Assembly: GCF_003987015.1 (NCBI RefSeq)
Contig: NZ_PIPQ01000002.1
Location: forward strand, 419,588-483,587
Direction: 5' to 3'
Source: Aliidiomarina taiwanensis
GTDB lineage: Bacteria > Pseudomonadota > Gammaproteobacteria > Enterobacterales > Alteromonadaceae
Length of the DNA: 64,000 bases
The position numbers were made by a program, and so were the translations under genes. How positions within the stretch are numbered: position 1 is the first letter of the stretch; each line of letters opens with the position of its first letter. Below, piece by piece: positions 8,038 through 20,287 of this stretch. Below the pieces are notes generated by a model. That model was not told where the DNA came from. It worked only from the letters and a program-made list of their open reading frames with translations, and ran no database searches.

Positions 8038-9471
8038 ATGGGTATTTCATCACTTGGAATAGGCTCTGGCCTAGACTTAGACAGTTTAGTGAAGCAGCTT
8101 GTTCAAGCGGAGCGTGGGCCGCGCATGGCTGTTCTTGATAAACGAGAAGAACAAACCAAGGTGCAAATTTCTGCGCTTGGTTCATTGCGCTCAGCTATTA
8201 ATGAGTTAAAAGACCCACTTCGTACTCTCTCCGACACAGACCGTATGCAAGCCCGAGCAGCCACTGTAAATAACCCAGAAGACGGTGAGCCTTTCTTTAC
8301 CATGGAGTCATCCCGGAGTGCTGCCAAAGGCAACTACATGGTGGAAGTGCTGGCACTTGCACGAGGCACTCGGGCTCAATCAGAAGCTTTTACCAGCGCT
8401 AAAGACACAGTCACAACCACAGCTGGTAACTTGAACTTTGCTACAGCTGACGGCGAACACGCTTTTTCTATTTCCGTAGACGCAAATGCCAGTTTAGAAG
8501 ACATTGCTCGTCAAGTGAATGAGTCTAAAGATAACTTCGGTGTTAGCGCCAGTATTATTAACACGGGTGGTAGTTCTCCAGAAACACGCTTAGTGTTTAC
8601 ATCGGATATTACCGGTGCCAATAGCGAGCTGTCTGTGACCAACGACAATGCTGAACTCGACTCGGTGTCAACGGTTGCCACAGGAGTTGGCCCAGCGGGT
8701 ATGACCATAAAGCTTGAAGACCAAGCCGCTGACGCCCATATCAATATTGATGGAATTGATGCCTACAGCAGCACCAACACCTTTGAGAATGTGATTCAAA
8801 ACTCGAGTATTACCGTATTGCGAGAAACAGAGGCTAATACGCCCATTAAAGCCAGTGTCGACTTCGACACAAAAGGTGTTGAAGAAGCAATTGAAGCCTT
8901 TGTTAAAGCTTATAATGGAATGGTCGATAAGATAAATAGCTCGACCCAATACAAGCCCGCAGACGAAGACGGTAAAAGTAAAAGCGGCCCTTTAATTGGC
9001 GACGGTATGGTGCGTTCAATTCAGGGCTCTTTCTCTAACATTGTTGCTGGGAGTGCCGGCACCGGCGAAATCAATAACCTATTCCAATTAGGGTTAACCT
9101 TCGATAAAGACGGTAAACTTGAGTGGAGTAAAGGAACCAGTGGTGAGCTTGATGCAGGTAAAGAGCGGCTAAAAGAAACCCTGGCATCTAATTTCGACGC
9201 TGTAAGCGAAATGTTTGCAGGTGAAAACGGCATAGCCACACGTTTGAGCTCGCTGGTGGATGAATATGGTCAATCCGGTGGCTTGCTGCAGTCGCGCACA
9301 AAAGCGGTCGAGAGTCAGCAAACATTGATACGTGATGAGCGCGAAGCATTTGAACGCTACTTAGAGTCCTATGAAGAAACACAGCGCATGCGTTTTGCAG
9401 GGTTAGATAAAACCATATCAAGCCTTCAAAACGGCGCAAACCTGATGTTTGCACAGTTAGGATACGGTTAA
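8038..9471 (+). CDS. fliD: Flagellar filament cap protein FliD
   Basis: FliD (HAP2) caps the growing filament and folds flagellin subunits. The 477-residue product begins with G-I-G-S-G-L-D-L-D-S-L-V-K-Q-L, the FliD N-terminal signature, and ends in a coiled-coil with F-A-G-L-D-K-T-I-S-S-L-Q. The ribosome site AGGAGG is 4 bases before the ATG. It is followed by its secretion and chaperone partners fliS and a fliT-like gene. Confidence 0.97.
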   Translation: MGISSLGIGSGLDLDSLVKQLVQAERGPRMAVLDKREEQTKVQISALGSLRSAINELKDPLRTLSDTDRMQARAATVNNPEDGEPFFTMESSRSAAKGNYMVEVLALARGTRAQSEAFTSAKDTVTTTAGNLNFATADGEHAFSISVDANASLEDIARQVNESKDNFGVSASIINTGGSSPETRLVFTSDITGANSELSVTNDNAELDSVSTVATGVGPAGMTIKLEDQAADAHINIDGIDAYSSTNTFENVIQNSSITVLRETEANTPIKASVDFDTKGVEEAIEAFVKAYNGMVDKINSSTQYKPADEDGKSKSGPLIGDGMVRSIQGSFSNIVAGSAGTGEINNLFQLGLTFDKDGKLEWSKGTSGELDAGKERLKETLASNFDAVSEMFAGENGIATRLSSLVDEYGQSGGLLQSRTKAVESQQTLIRDEREAFERYLESYEETQRMRFAGLDKTISSLQNGANLMFAQLGYG

Positions 9472-9499
9472 TAAAGAACTAATAGATAAAGGTGATTCC

Positions 9500-9931
9500 A
9501 TGTACAACAAAGGTTTAAAAGCTTACGCATCAGTGGGGGTGAGTAACCAAGTGGTCACCGCCGACCCATACCGTGTGATCCAAATGTTGCTGCAAGGGGC
9601 GCTCGATAAAATGGCCTATGCAAAAGGCGCCATTGAACGGAAAGACTTTGCTGCAAAAGCAGAAAACCTCACCAAGTCCGTAGCCATTGTCAATGCACTG
9701 CAAGACGCACTGGATATGGACGTGAAAGCAGAAGTAACCAATAATTTATTTGACCTGTATAGCTTTATTATTGACCAGTTAACAGACGTCAGTGTTGATA
9801 ACGACATTACCAAGCTGGAAGAAACCATGTTTGTGTTGCGCCAAATTAAAGAAGGCTGGGACGCTATTCCAGTGTCTGCTCGTGAAGAAGGCCTACGCAT
9901 GCAGGCGGAACGTCAGGCAGCTGGCGCATAA
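9500..9931 (+). CDS. fliS: Flagellin export chaperone FliS
   Basis: FliS binds the C-terminal helix of flagellin in the cytoplasm and keeps it export-competent. The 143-residue product has the FliS four-helix signature, including A-Y-A-S-V-G near residue 8, the A-D-P-Y-R-V-I-Q-M-L-L-Q-G-A segment at about 21-34 and an Asn-Leu-Asp-type helix in the middle. Its stop overlaps the ATG of the next gene by one base, indicating coupled translation. Confidence 0.96.
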   Translation: MYNKGLKAYASVGVSNQVVTADPYRVIQMLLQGALDKMAYAKGAIERKDFAAKAENLTKSVAIVNALQDALDMDVKAEVTNNLFDLYSFIIDQLTDVSVDNDITKLEETMFVLRQIKEGWDAIPVSAREEGLRMQAERQAAGA

Positions 9932-10245
9932 TGACCGAAATACTTCATTCCTTTATCAATGATCTCCGCGCTTTGCAGGCGGAGATCGACGCCCTTCTCG
10001 CAGACTCAGACAACCCACTTGACACCTTGCCAGCCAAGGTCGACCAACACAATGATGTGCTTTCACGGTTGTTTGCCCACTTTGAAGAATTGAACCAAGA
10101 AATAGACCCAGAGACGCTTACTTTTTTAAGAGCTACGCAAAGTAAAATTGCCAACTGGACCACGCAAGCCATTGAAGCGCGTGACGAAACACGGCAGAAT
10201 TTACTTAAGCTGGCACAAGGCCGTAAGGCGAGGCGCCAATATTAG
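9931..10245 (+). CDS. FliT-like flagellar chaperone
   Basis: A 104-residue, all-helical, acidic protein directly after fliS (TAATG overlap). FliT family proteins in this position are chaperones for FliD. Sequence similarity to FliT is weak by eye, so the call rests mainly on size, helical character and gene order. The tail is basic (G-R-K-A-R-R). No membrane segment. Confidence 0.7.
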   Translation: MTEILHSFINDLRALQAEIDALLADSDNPLDTLPAKVDQHNDVLSRLFAHFEELNQEIDPETLTFLRATQSKIANWTTQAIEARDETRQNLLKLAQGRKARRQY

Positions 10246-10265
10246 TTTACCGGGAAGTAATCCAC

Positions 10266-13151
10266 ATGATAAAAGCAATAAAGAAACATCTGGCCCCATG
10301 CTCCCTTACCCAAACCGAACTTGAATCGCAACTCACAGAACCCCTTTCCCACAGAACCCAATTGAATCGAACGGCATTTCAGGCCTATATGCCGAACCTG
10401 GCCGTGGTGTTTGAAGAAAACATCATCGACGACTTAGGGTTGTTCTGTAATAAAAAAGGGCACCTGAATTTAGCGAGTCAGAACTCTGGCCAAGTCATTT
10501 ATGGACTCGACCCAAAAGCTGAAAGTGAACAAGACATTGCCGACTTCCTCCAAGGCGCTGCCCATATAAAGCTCAACGGTACGCCTGTTAAACAGGTGCC
10601 TCTGCTACGCGCATACCAAATGCCAGAGTCGAAAGGGTTTGTTCCCGCCTTGCCATTAAGCCCAGTACCGGCGCAAGCGGACACAGTCGTCATGCTCGGG
10701 TTAGGCTTAGGGCATGCCCTAGAAGCCTTACTTCGCTCGCCACAAGTACAGCCACAAAATATTTTGGTATACGAGCCAACCCTCGACTTTTTCCGCGCCA
10801 GTGCGCAAGTAGCCGACTGGCACTTTATTTTAGAGACGGCTCAAGAGCGCGGTATTCGTTTGTTTTTACAAATAGGGCAAACCGGTGAACAAATAGGCCA
10901 AGACTTACTTGAGTTACAGCAAGCATTTAAAGCACAAGATGTTTATTTATATAAGCACTACCATGACCCTATTATGGACGCTGTATACGACACGCTGGTA
11001 CAGCCAGGCTTCAACTTAAAAGCCTTGGCTTATGGTGAGCAAAGTATTCAACCACTAAGCCATGTCACCCAATACCTGATTCCCCGAGCAGGGAAAGTAC
11101 GCAGCAATATTAAGCGTGAACAAGCAGCATTGAGAATGGCTGAGCTAAAAAGCCTAAAAGAAAAGAATTTAGCTGCCTTTGCGCAAGAATTCCCAGACAT
11201 ATACGAGCAATTTAAAGACTATCAGCCAGTCCAGTGGCAGGCTTTTTTAGACGACCATGGCGAAGTGAATCTGTATCACGAGCAACGGCTTGGCGCTTTG
11301 TACCATGAACGGCCAAACGAGCTGTGCCAACAAACCCTCCAGTTATTTGCCGACGAGCCCAATAGAAACGATATGTTTACAGGTTATCGAGGCGGAAAAC
11401 TGTGGAGCTACCTACATTTTGCAAAAGCGCGGCAGTTTGGTGCCTTACTCACAGAGCTTGAAGAAAAAGGGCATTTTATACCAAAAACATTAAGCAGCCT
11501 TATTTGGTTTGGCTTAGAGCTTGGTTACCAGCTACAAGAGCTGGTCAGTCAGTACGACATCAAGTCATTATATATTTTTGAACCAAACCCTGACTTTTTT
11601 TATTGGTCACTCATGACGGTGCCTTGGCATGAAATATTACCTGCGCAGCGTGAGGCAGGTTTACATTTGGCCATAAACATAGGCGACGACGGCACCTACT
11701 TGCATCAAGATATGTTTGAAATGTATCAGTCTTCCGGTGGTTATTTAACGGCAAGCTCTTACTTTTATGTGCCACGCTTTACGCCCCACATGCAGCCTCA
11801 TATCAACCAATTGAAACGAGACTTGCAAAGTTACTTAATGCTAGGTGATAACTTTGACCACAATCGATATGCGTTTCGGAATATCGAGCAAAATATTCAA
11901 CGTGGCCGTATGCGCATTTTAAAATATGAAGGGCGTGTTGCTGAAGACTTAGCCCAGATGCCCGTGGTCTTGGTAGGGAACGGCCCCTCTTTAGATAGTA
12001 ATTTGCAATTGCTAAAGCAGCGGCGAGATGAGTTTATTGTGGTGTCTTGTGGGACAGCACTTAAAGCATTGTACGTGGCAGGCATACAGCCAGACTTTCA
12101 CGCTGAAGTCGAGCAAAACAGGGCAACTTATCACTGGATCACACAAGTAAATGACCTTGCTTGGCTAAAACAAATTACTTTACTGTCTCTAACCGCCACA
12201 CATCCAGACAGTGTGGATTTATTTAAAGAGCACTTCGCTGTATTTAAACAAGGCGAAGCCAGTACCTCAGCTGTTCTACGGCGCAGTAAGCTTGAGCGTG
12301 AATTAGCCGCGGTCGACTTTTGCTATCCAACGGTGACCAACTTAGCCTTGAGCATCGCTGTTACCCTTGGCTTTAAAAACATTTATTTGTTGGGGGTCGA
12401 CCTAGGCTTTAAAGACATGGACCACCATCACTCAAAAAGCTCTGCCTACTATAAAAAAGGTGAAGAAAAGAGCTGGCATAATTTCCGCAAATCAGCGGGG
12501 GAAGCTATTGCCGTTAGAGGAAACTTTAGCCCTGTGGTGCTCACCAAGTACGAATTTCAACTGTCTCGTCGAATAATGGAACAGTTATTATCCGAGCAGG
12601 CCCAGCGAGTACAAGCTGATGCGGGCATGCAGGCAAGCCAGGTGTTTAACTGCAGTGATGGTGCGTATATTCAAGGCACAGAACCGAGTCCGTTCGAACA
12701 AGTCTCCGCTTACCCCAAAGCTGACCGTGAGGCGTTGCTGACACATTTACGGACACAACTATTTACGGACGAACATCGGGAGGCCATGTTAGAAGTATAT
12801 CGTCGCGGCTTTGACAATCAGCGTATGCAGGAAGAAGCGGAAAACATGTTGGCATTAGCTAAGCGACCGGTTCATTCTATCGATGAAGCCTTAACTCGCT
12901 TAGAAGATGAAAAAAACAATATACTGGCTCTCCATAAAGAGGGTAAAAGCCTTTGGTTTTATCTTATTTTTGGCAGCTCGCATTTTGCCAGTGCCTGTTT
13001 AGTGCGTTTCTTATTTCTTGATGGAGATGAAGAAAAAGCCCTTGATAACTTCCGAAAAGCCAATGAAATTTGGATTTCTTATTTGCAAGAAGCTATCGAC
13101 AGCTGGCTCGAAAACCCGCACAAGTTAGACGAGATTTCAGTTAAATTTTAG
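10266..13151 (+). CDS. Maf-type motility accessory factor (flagellin glycosyltransferase), copy 1
   Basis: 961 residues. Around residue 565 it carries V-V-L-V-G-N-G-P-S-L-D-S-N followed by V-V-S-C-G-T-A-L-K-A-L, the core of the MptE-like (DUF115) domain of Maf proteins, and further on L-L-G-V-D-L-G-F with a nearby H-H-H. Maf proteins transfer nonulosonic acids such as pseudaminic acid to flagellin. An N-terminal region of about 500 residues with repeated G-L-G-L-G-H-A and W-F-G-L-E-L-G-Y elements resembles the accessory domain of long Maf proteins. It starts 20 bases after the fliT-like gene and overlaps the 3' end of a second Maf gene on the other strand by 11 bases. Confidence 0.9.
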   Translation: MIKAIKKHLAPCSLTQTELESQLTEPLSHRTQLNRTAFQAYMPNLAVVFEENIIDDLGLFCNKKGHLNLASQNSGQVIYGLDPKAESEQDIADFLQGAAHIKLNGTPVKQVPLLRAYQMPESKGFVPALPLSPVPAQADTVVMLGLGLGHALEALLRSPQVQPQNILVYEPTLDFFRASAQVADWHFILETAQERGIRLFLQIGQTGEQIGQDLLELQQAFKAQDVYLYKHYHDPIMDAVYDTLVQPGFNLKALAYGEQSIQPLSHVTQYLIPRAGKVRSNIKREQAALRMAELKSLKEKNLAAFAQEFPDIYEQFKDYQPVQWQAFLDDHGEVNLYHEQRLGALYHERPNELCQQTLQLFADEPNRNDMFTGYRGGKLWSYLHFAKARQFGALLTELEEKGHFIPKTLSSLIWFGLELGYQLQELVSQYDIKSLYIFEPNPDFFYWSLMTVPWHEILPAQREAGLHLAINIGDDGTYLHQDMFEMYQSSGGYLTASSYFYVPRFTPHMQPHINQLKRDLQSYLMLGDNFDHNRYAFRNIEQNIQRGRMRILKYEGRVAEDLAQMPVVLVGNGPSLDSNLQLLKQRRDEFIVVSCGTALKALYVAGIQPDFHAEVEQNRATYHWITQVNDLAWLKQITLLSLTATHPDSVDLFKEHFAVFKQGEASTSAVLRRSKLERELAAVDFCYPTVTNLALSIAVTLGFKNIYLLGVDLGFKDMDHHHSKSSAYYKKGEEKSWHNFRKSAGEAIAVRGNFSPVVLTKYEFQLSRRIMEQLLSEQAQRVQADAGMQASQVFNCSDGAYIQGTEPSPFEQVSAYPKADREALLTHLRTQLFTDEHREAMLEVYRRGFDNQRMQEEAENMLALAKRPVHSIDEALTRLEDEKNNILALHKEGKSLWFYLIFGSSHFASACLVRFLFLDGDEEKALDNFRKANEIWISYLQEAIDSWLENPHKLDEISVKF

Positions 13152-15315
13152 CTTCTGCTTGGATGAAGTCCTCAAGCATGAGCTGAAACGCTTCGTGGGC
13201 ATCTTGCAGGTCAGTGAGGGGCCCCACTTGTAGCCGGAGTAACAAAGCCGCGATAGTACGGCGAAGGCTTAAGGACCAATAAACTGCAGGTTGGTGTTCT
13301 AGTTTAGCCAAGCTTAGTTTGAATGAGTGCTGCTCAAGAGCGGCTTCTAATTCCTCAGCTGTGGCAGTGGCTAAGGGGGCAAACAACTCGCTGCAGCGGT
13401 AAAAATGCTGTGGACGCTGCCAGTTTACTTGGGCGCTAGATAAGGACCAGCGTTTAAGCGGCCATCGGACTGTCCCGCTGTAGGGCTCTATGCTTTCTCG
13501 ATAGCGGGCACCTAAGTCCAATCCCGGAGATAGTTGATACGCCTGCATACGAGGGAAACGCGAAATAATAAGTCGTGCCTGCAAAGCAGAAAATTGAAAC
13601 TCACGCTTCGTATGCGCTTTCATATTATGAATCGTTGTTACTTCTAGAAGCTCCCCAGTCGCACGAAAATAATGCTGTGGATTTTGCTGATCATAGATAG
13701 ATCCTATAGCGTGATGCTGATCATGATTAACAAAGGCCAAGTCGAAACCAGCTATCCAAAGCTCTTTCGCCCCAAGCTGAGCAAATAACGCAAGACCCAA
13801 ATTGAGTACGGTAGGGAATGCGTCGTGCACTTGTATCGTGTCATCCGGTAAACCGGGCACTAGCTCGTCAAAGGCATGCCCAGCCAATATAAAACTGCTA
13901 TGAGAGCCAAACAGAGTACGAATACCATGTTGAAAGCCAAGAGGTGCGCATAAGTGGACTTTGGCTAGGTAGTCCTTATTTAGTTCTAGCAGTGCTTTTG
14001 AATGGAACTCAAGCTCCAAATGAATATGTGGCGTAATGCCGTGTGCATGCAAGGTAGCCAGAGTGGTTCCACACGACACCAACAGGTAGCCTTCCGCATG
14101 CCCGGCCTGAATGGCTTCTAAGGTGGCTGTTAAAGAAGGCCCATTGCCCAGTAGTAAAATGGGGTTGTTCGGTAGCTCAGTGCGGCGAGTTATTAAGTGT
14201 TGGGTTACAGCTGACACTTGGTGGGCTGCATCTAAACAGCGCCGAACCCCCATGGCAGGCTGTACTATGTATCTAAGCTCTAGCTCGACATTTTGGCGTA
14301 TTTGTTTGGCAGCGTTGTTTGAGTCGGCTTGGTACACACGACACTGCCATAACGCTTTACCTGGTAGTTGGTGAATCAATTGTACAAATTGCTCAATCAC
14401 CTCTGAGGTTGTCCCCGTGCACATATACAGCTGCACCTTCTTGTCGAGAAGCTGACGAAGGAGCTGTTGAGGAACCGAGTGTGGGGTGAGCAAAATTACC
14501 CGCTTGAGGCCTTGAATTTCAGTCGCTTCACTTAAAATCTCTGGAGTATAACCACATAAAATCAGGGTGGTAAAACCATGTTTGGAAGGCATGGGGCGCT
14601 GGCGCAGTTTTTCAATTAAGAGGTTCTGCAGCCGAAACTCATGCTGCCATTTATACTTGTGGGTATGCAGGCGCAGCACAGGGTCGCAGTCGTGGTTGTA
14701 TTGTAAGCACTGTTGGAAGTGCCACAGGCGCTCTGCAGCAAGCTGTTCAGGGTTTTCTTCCATGGCGGCAAAACAGGCCGGCTCCACCGCCACCCGATGC
14801 TCAGCTAAGGTTTGCAAGTCTTGGCTAAAGCGTTTTGCAGCAGGTACGTGTGACTCAAGCTGCACAACGAGCTGCGTATTGTGCAGCACGGGTAGCCAGT
14901 CCACAGCATGCAAGCTGGCATGAAACAGTTCCAAACTCGGGATATACAAAAGTGCAAAAGGAGTAGGGTGTTGACATAACTGCTTTACTAGCTGCTGACC
15001 TGAATAATGTAACTCGGCGGCTATTAGTACGGGTTTTGCGCCTTCAAGAGAGCGAAAACCATAGGGAGGCTCGAAAGCAGCAGGCGGCCAAGCCATAGTA
15101 AAGGAATGCTGGTGCACGCAATTGCCGTGCCCTGAGCGGTCACATGTCAAAGTATACTGACTTGGTTGCAGCGCCCGTAATTGCTCGGCCAACTCGGGTA
15201 ACTGCAGTTGCAACAAACTTAAATTGGCGTAAAAACGCTCGCGGGCAGCCTGTAAAAAAAGCCGCTGCTTATCTTCGTCAGGTTCTATTTGGTGACGAAA
15301 GTCTCTAAAAAACAT
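13141..15315 (-). CDS. Maf-type motility accessory factor (flagellin glycosyltransferase), copy 2
   Basis: 724 residues, with I-L-L-L-G-N-G-P-S-L-T-A-T at about residue 392, then L-V-S-C-G-T-T-L-A-T-L-H, and L-W-I-A-G-F-D-L-A-F followed by H-D-Q-H-H, the same landmarks as copy 1 but in a diverged sequence. It is the last gene of a pseB-pseC-maf operon on the minus strand, 1 base after pseC. That order supports a role in attaching pseudaminic acid or a related sugar to flagellin. Two different Maf proteins with convergent ends are an ancient paralogous pair rather than a recent copy. Confidence 0.88.
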   Translation of the reverse strand: MFFRDFRHQIEPDEDKQRLFLQAARERFYANLSLLQLQLPELAEQLRALQPSQYTLTCDRSGHGNCVHQHSFTMAWPPAAFEPPYGFRSLEGAKPVLIAAELHYSGQQLVKQLCQHPTPFALLYIPSLELFHASLHAVDWLPVLHNTQLVVQLESHVPAAKRFSQDLQTLAEHRVAVEPACFAAMEENPEQLAAERLWHFQQCLQYNHDCDPVLRLHTHKYKWQHEFRLQNLLIEKLRQRPMPSKHGFTTLILCGYTPEILSEATEIQGLKRVILLTPHSVPQQLLRQLLDKKVQLYMCTGTTSEVIEQFVQLIHQLPGKALWQCRVYQADSNNAAKQIRQNVELELRYIVQPAMGVRRCLDAAHQVSAVTQHLITRRTELPNNPILLLGNGPSLTATLEAIQAGHAEGYLLVSCGTTLATLHAHGITPHIHLELEFHSKALLELNKDYLAKVHLCAPLGFQHGIRTLFGSHSSFILAGHAFDELVPGLPDDTIQVHDAFPTVLNLGLALFAQLGAKELWIAGFDLAFVNHDQHHAIGSIYDQQNPQHYFRATGELLEVTTIHNMKAHTKREFQFSALQARLIISRFPRMQAYQLSPGLDLGARYRESIEPYSGTVRWPLKRWSLSSAQVNWQRPQHFYRCSELFAPLATATAEELEAALEQHSFKLSLAKLEHQPAVYWSLSLRRTIAALLLRLQVGPLTDLQDAHEAFQLMLEDFIQAEAKI

Positions 15316-15316
15316 A

Positions 15317-17709
<2,393 letters not shown>

Positions 17710-17979
17710 GTGACCACACGTGAAGCACAAATAGAACGTGAACTGTTTAAGTGCATGGAAGAGGTAGCAGCACAAACAGGCACAGAACTCGCCGCAGAAA
17801 TAAACCCCCACACGGCTTTAGTGGAATCGGGCCTCGACTCTCTTGCCATGGCTATGGTGATAGCGCGAATGGACGAGCGCTTAGGCAGTCGACCTTTTCA
17901 AACAGAATCTCTTGAAGGTATGCCAGGCACACTAGCAGAATTAGTGTTGGCTTATAAACGAATGGATGAAGTGTATTAA
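17710..17979 (+). CDS. Orphan acyl carrier protein
   Basis: 89 residues from a GTG start at 17710, with AGGAAA 6 bases upstream; a TTG at 17683 is the only in-frame alternative and lacks a good ribosome site. The E-S-G-L-D-S-L motif contains Ser44, the expected phosphopantetheine site. The gene stands alone, divergent from pseB and followed by REP-like repeats. Dedicated acyl carrier proteins occur in several flagellin glycosylation islands, so it may carry an acyl group for sugar modification, but no acyltransferase or ketosynthase is next to it. It is not the main fatty acid AcpP. Confidence 0.8.
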   Translation: MTTREAQIERELFKCMEEVAAQTGTELAAEINPHTALVESGLDSLAMAMVIARMDERLGSRPFQTESLEGMPGTLAELVLAYKRMDEVY

Positions 17980-18008
17980 AGAAGAGAAGAACAGGGGAGC
18001 AAACGTGC

Positions 18009-18096
18009 ATTCAACGTCATGCAATGCATTCAACGTCATGCAATGCATGACCTACTGTGGTGTTAGAACCTTTGTAGGCCAGGCATCGCCAGACGC
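18009..18096. repeat. REP-like repeats between the acyl carrier gene and rpsT
   Basis: A 19-base segment is repeated in tandem (18009-18027 and 18028-18046). The second copy completes the hairpin GTCATGCA-a-TGCATGAC followed by CTAC, the complement of the GTAG foot. A degenerate second unit (GTAGG then CCAGGC/GCCAG) lies at 18074-18096. They sit beyond the 3' ends of two convergent genes. Confidence 0.8.
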
Positions 18097-18105
18097 AAAA
18101 TAAAA

Positions 18106-18372
18106 TTAAGCTGAGATAGCTTTAATTTGTGCAGCTAGGCGGCTCTTATGACGAGCTGCTTTGTTTTTATGAATCAGGCCTTTCGTGGCGTAGCGATCCA
18201 AAATAGGGGTTAAATCAGAATAAGCAGCTTTTGCTTTTTCCTGATCGCCGGCAGCAATAGCTGCAACAACACGTTTCATGTATGTGCGCATCATAGAACG
18301 ACGGCTGGCGTTGTGCTGACGGCTTTTCTCTGCCTGTACTGCACGCTTTTTCGCAGACTTAATGTTAGCCAA
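18106..18372 (-). CDS. rpsT: 30S ribosomal protein S20
   Basis: Binds 16S rRNA early in small-subunit assembly. The 88-residue Lys/Arg/Ala-rich product reads [11 protein letters not shown] at its start and ends K-A-I-S-A. I placed the start at a TTG (18370-18372) because AGGAG lies 7 bases upstream and the family begins M-A-N-I-K. Escherichia coli rpsT also uses a UUG start, which is tied to autoregulation by S20, so this looks conserved. It has its own promoter and is divergent from murJ. Confidence 0.96.
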   Translation of the reverse strand: MANIKSAKKRAVQAEKSRQHNASRRSMMRTYMKRVVAAIAAGDQEKAKAAYSDLTPILDRYATKGLIHKNKAARHKSRLAAQIKAISA

Positions 18373-18630
18373 GGTGGACTCCTGAAATATTACGTAAAAA
18401 ACTGTACTGATTTTAAGGTCGAGGACTATGCCTATACCAAGTGAAAAAGTCAATAAAATCGACATTTATTTGCACAAATTATCGCTTACAATGGGGTAAG
18501 TAATCAAGTCGATTTTTAAACCCCCTGCAAACCCCAATGAAAATGGCCTTATTGCAAGGCTTCCGCGGGCTGTCAACGCGTGGTAATCTCCTAGCTAGTA
18601 GACGTTCTTTTCATTTTTTGGAATCAAACA
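18373..18630. other. Divergent intergenic region rpsT-murJ
   Basis: 258 bases with the rpsT promoter and leader on the minus side. Nothing further recognised on the murJ side, apart from AT-rich sequence that could hold its promoter. Confidence 0.5.
18425..18453 (-). promoter_or_regulatory. Probable sigma-70 promoter of rpsT
   Basis: Reading the minus strand, TTGACT and CATAGT are separated by 17 bases. The expected transcript start is about 45 bases before the TTG start codon. Confidence 0.5.
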
Positions 18631-20238
18631 GTGACCACGGCTCATTCTGCGCAAAAACAACCTGAACCTGCTGCTCCGAAAGCACCTAAATTATTACGCT
18701 CTGGCGCTATTGTTAGTGTTATGACCTTGCTGTCCCGTGTGCTTGGGCTGTTGCGAGATGTTGTGATTGCCGGGCTGATGGGGGCAGGCGCTGCGGCGGA
18801 CGTGTTCTTTTTTGCCAATAAAATACCGAACTTTTTACGTCGGCTCTTTGCCGAAGGCGCGTTTGCCCAAGCCTTTGTGCCGGTACTTACCGAATACCAT
18901 CATGGCAAGTCCTTAAGCGATACGCGCCTACTCATTGCACGCGCAGCAGGGACCTTAGGTACTTTGGTGGGCATAGTCACCATTGCCGCTGTGGTGCTTT
19001 CGCCCGTGGTGGCGGCCTTGTTTGGTATGGGCTGGTTTCTCGACTGGTACCAAGGGGGGCCGGACGGGGCGAAATTTGAACTGGCTAGCTTACTGCTCAA
19101 AATTACTTTTCCTTATTTATTCTTTGTCACACTCACCGCCTTAGCTGGCGCTGTGCTCAACACCATGGGGCGCTTTGGGGTGGCCGCCTTTACCCCAGTG
19201 CTGTTAAACGTGGCCATTATTGTAGCGGCCTTGTATGTGTCCCCCCAACTTCAGCAGCCTGAAATTGGCTTGGCCCTAGGTGTTTTCTTTGGTGGCTTGC
19301 TGCAATTGCTGTTTCAGCTGCCCTTTTTAAAGCGAGCCGGCGTACTGGTTCGCCCCCGTTGGGGCTGGCGCGACCCAGGGGTGGTTCGTATTCGCACCCT
19401 CATGATCCCCGCTTTATTTGGCGTGTCCGTGAGCCAGGTCAACCTGCTGTTCGACACCCTTATTGCGAGTTTTCTTAAAACCGGCTCCATTAGTTGGTTA
19501 TATTACGCCGACCGCCTCCTCGAATTTCCTCTGGGCCTGTTTGGCATTGCCATTGCCACGGTTATTTTGCCGGCGTTGTCGGCGCGCCATGTGAACGACT
19601 CGGCGAACGACTTTCAGCAAACGCTAGACTGGGGCGTGCGCATGGTGGTTATTCTTGGGGTGCCGGCTATGGCGGGTCTTATTGTGCTTGCTGAACCCAT
19701 GCTCATGGTGCTGTTTATGCGGGGTGAATTTGACCCCTCCGACGCTTTGTTTGCCTCTTGGGCCTTAACGGCCTATGCCACTGGCTTACTTAGCTTTATG
19801 TTGGTGAAAGTATTGGCCACGGGCTTTTTCTCGCGGCAAGACACCAAGCGCCCGGTGAAATACGGTATTATCGCCATGGTGGCCAATATGGGCTTCAATA
19901 TCATTTTCGCTATCCCCTATGGTTATGTGGGGCTGGCCATTGCCACAGCGCTGTCGGGAACCTTAAATGCTCTGTTATTGGGCAGTGTTTTGTACCGAGA
20001 AGGGGTGTTAACTTTACCAAAAGCGACCTGGCTGTTTTTTGCCCGGGTGGTGCTGGCAGCCGTAACGATGGCCCTGCTTGTTGTCTGGCTGAACCCAAGC
20101 CGTGAGCTGTGGATAGACAACAGCTTAATGCAGCGTATTCTGTGGTTGACTGGCTTAATTGCTACCGGTGGGGTTACCTTTGTTGCCAGTTTTTTACTGC
20201 TAGGTGGTCGGCCGAGTCAGTTAAAAACTGCACATTAG
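18631..20238 (+). CDS. murJ: Lipid II flippase MurJ
   Basis: MurJ moves lipid II across the inner membrane for peptidoglycan synthesis. The 535-residue product is very hydrophobic, with about 14 predicted membrane segments. It has the family opening S-V-M-T-L-L-S-R-V-L-G-L-L-R-D and F-F-x-x-N-K-I-P-N-F-L-R-R-L-F-A-E-G-A-F. The GTG at 18631 gives a Pro/Ala-rich N-terminal tail of about 25 residues; the ribosome site is weak (GGAA), and an ATG at 18721 is too far in. murJ next to ribF and rpsT is a conserved gammaproteobacterial arrangement. Confidence 0.95.
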   Translation: MTTAHSAQKQPEPAAPKAPKLLRSGAIVSVMTLLSRVLGLLRDVVIAGLMGAGAAADVFFFANKIPNFLRRLFAEGAFAQAFVPVLTEYHHGKSLSDTRLLIARAAGTLGTLVGIVTIAAVVLSPVVAALFGMGWFLDWYQGGPDGAKFELASLLLKITFPYLFFVTLTALAGAVLNTMGRFGVAAFTPVLLNVAIIVAALYVSPQLQQPEIGLALGVFFGGLLQLLFQLPFLKRAGVLVRPRWGWRDPGVVRIRTLMIPALFGVSVSQVNLLFDTLIASFLKTGSISWLYYADRLLEFPLGLFGIAIATVILPALSARHVNDSANDFQQTLDWGVRMVVILGVPAMAGLIVLAEPMLMVLFMRGEFDPSDALFASWALTAYATGLLSFMLVKVLATGFFSRQDTKRPVKYGIIAMVANMGFNIIFAIPYGYVGLAIATALSGTLNALLLGSVLYREGVLTLPKATWLFFARVVLAAVTMALLVVWLNPSRELWIDNSLMQRILWLTGLIATGGVTFVASFLLLGGRPSQLKTAH

Positions 20239-20287
20239 TTACACAGGTGCTGATTCCTATGCTTAATTTCGCTATACTCGCGCGCTT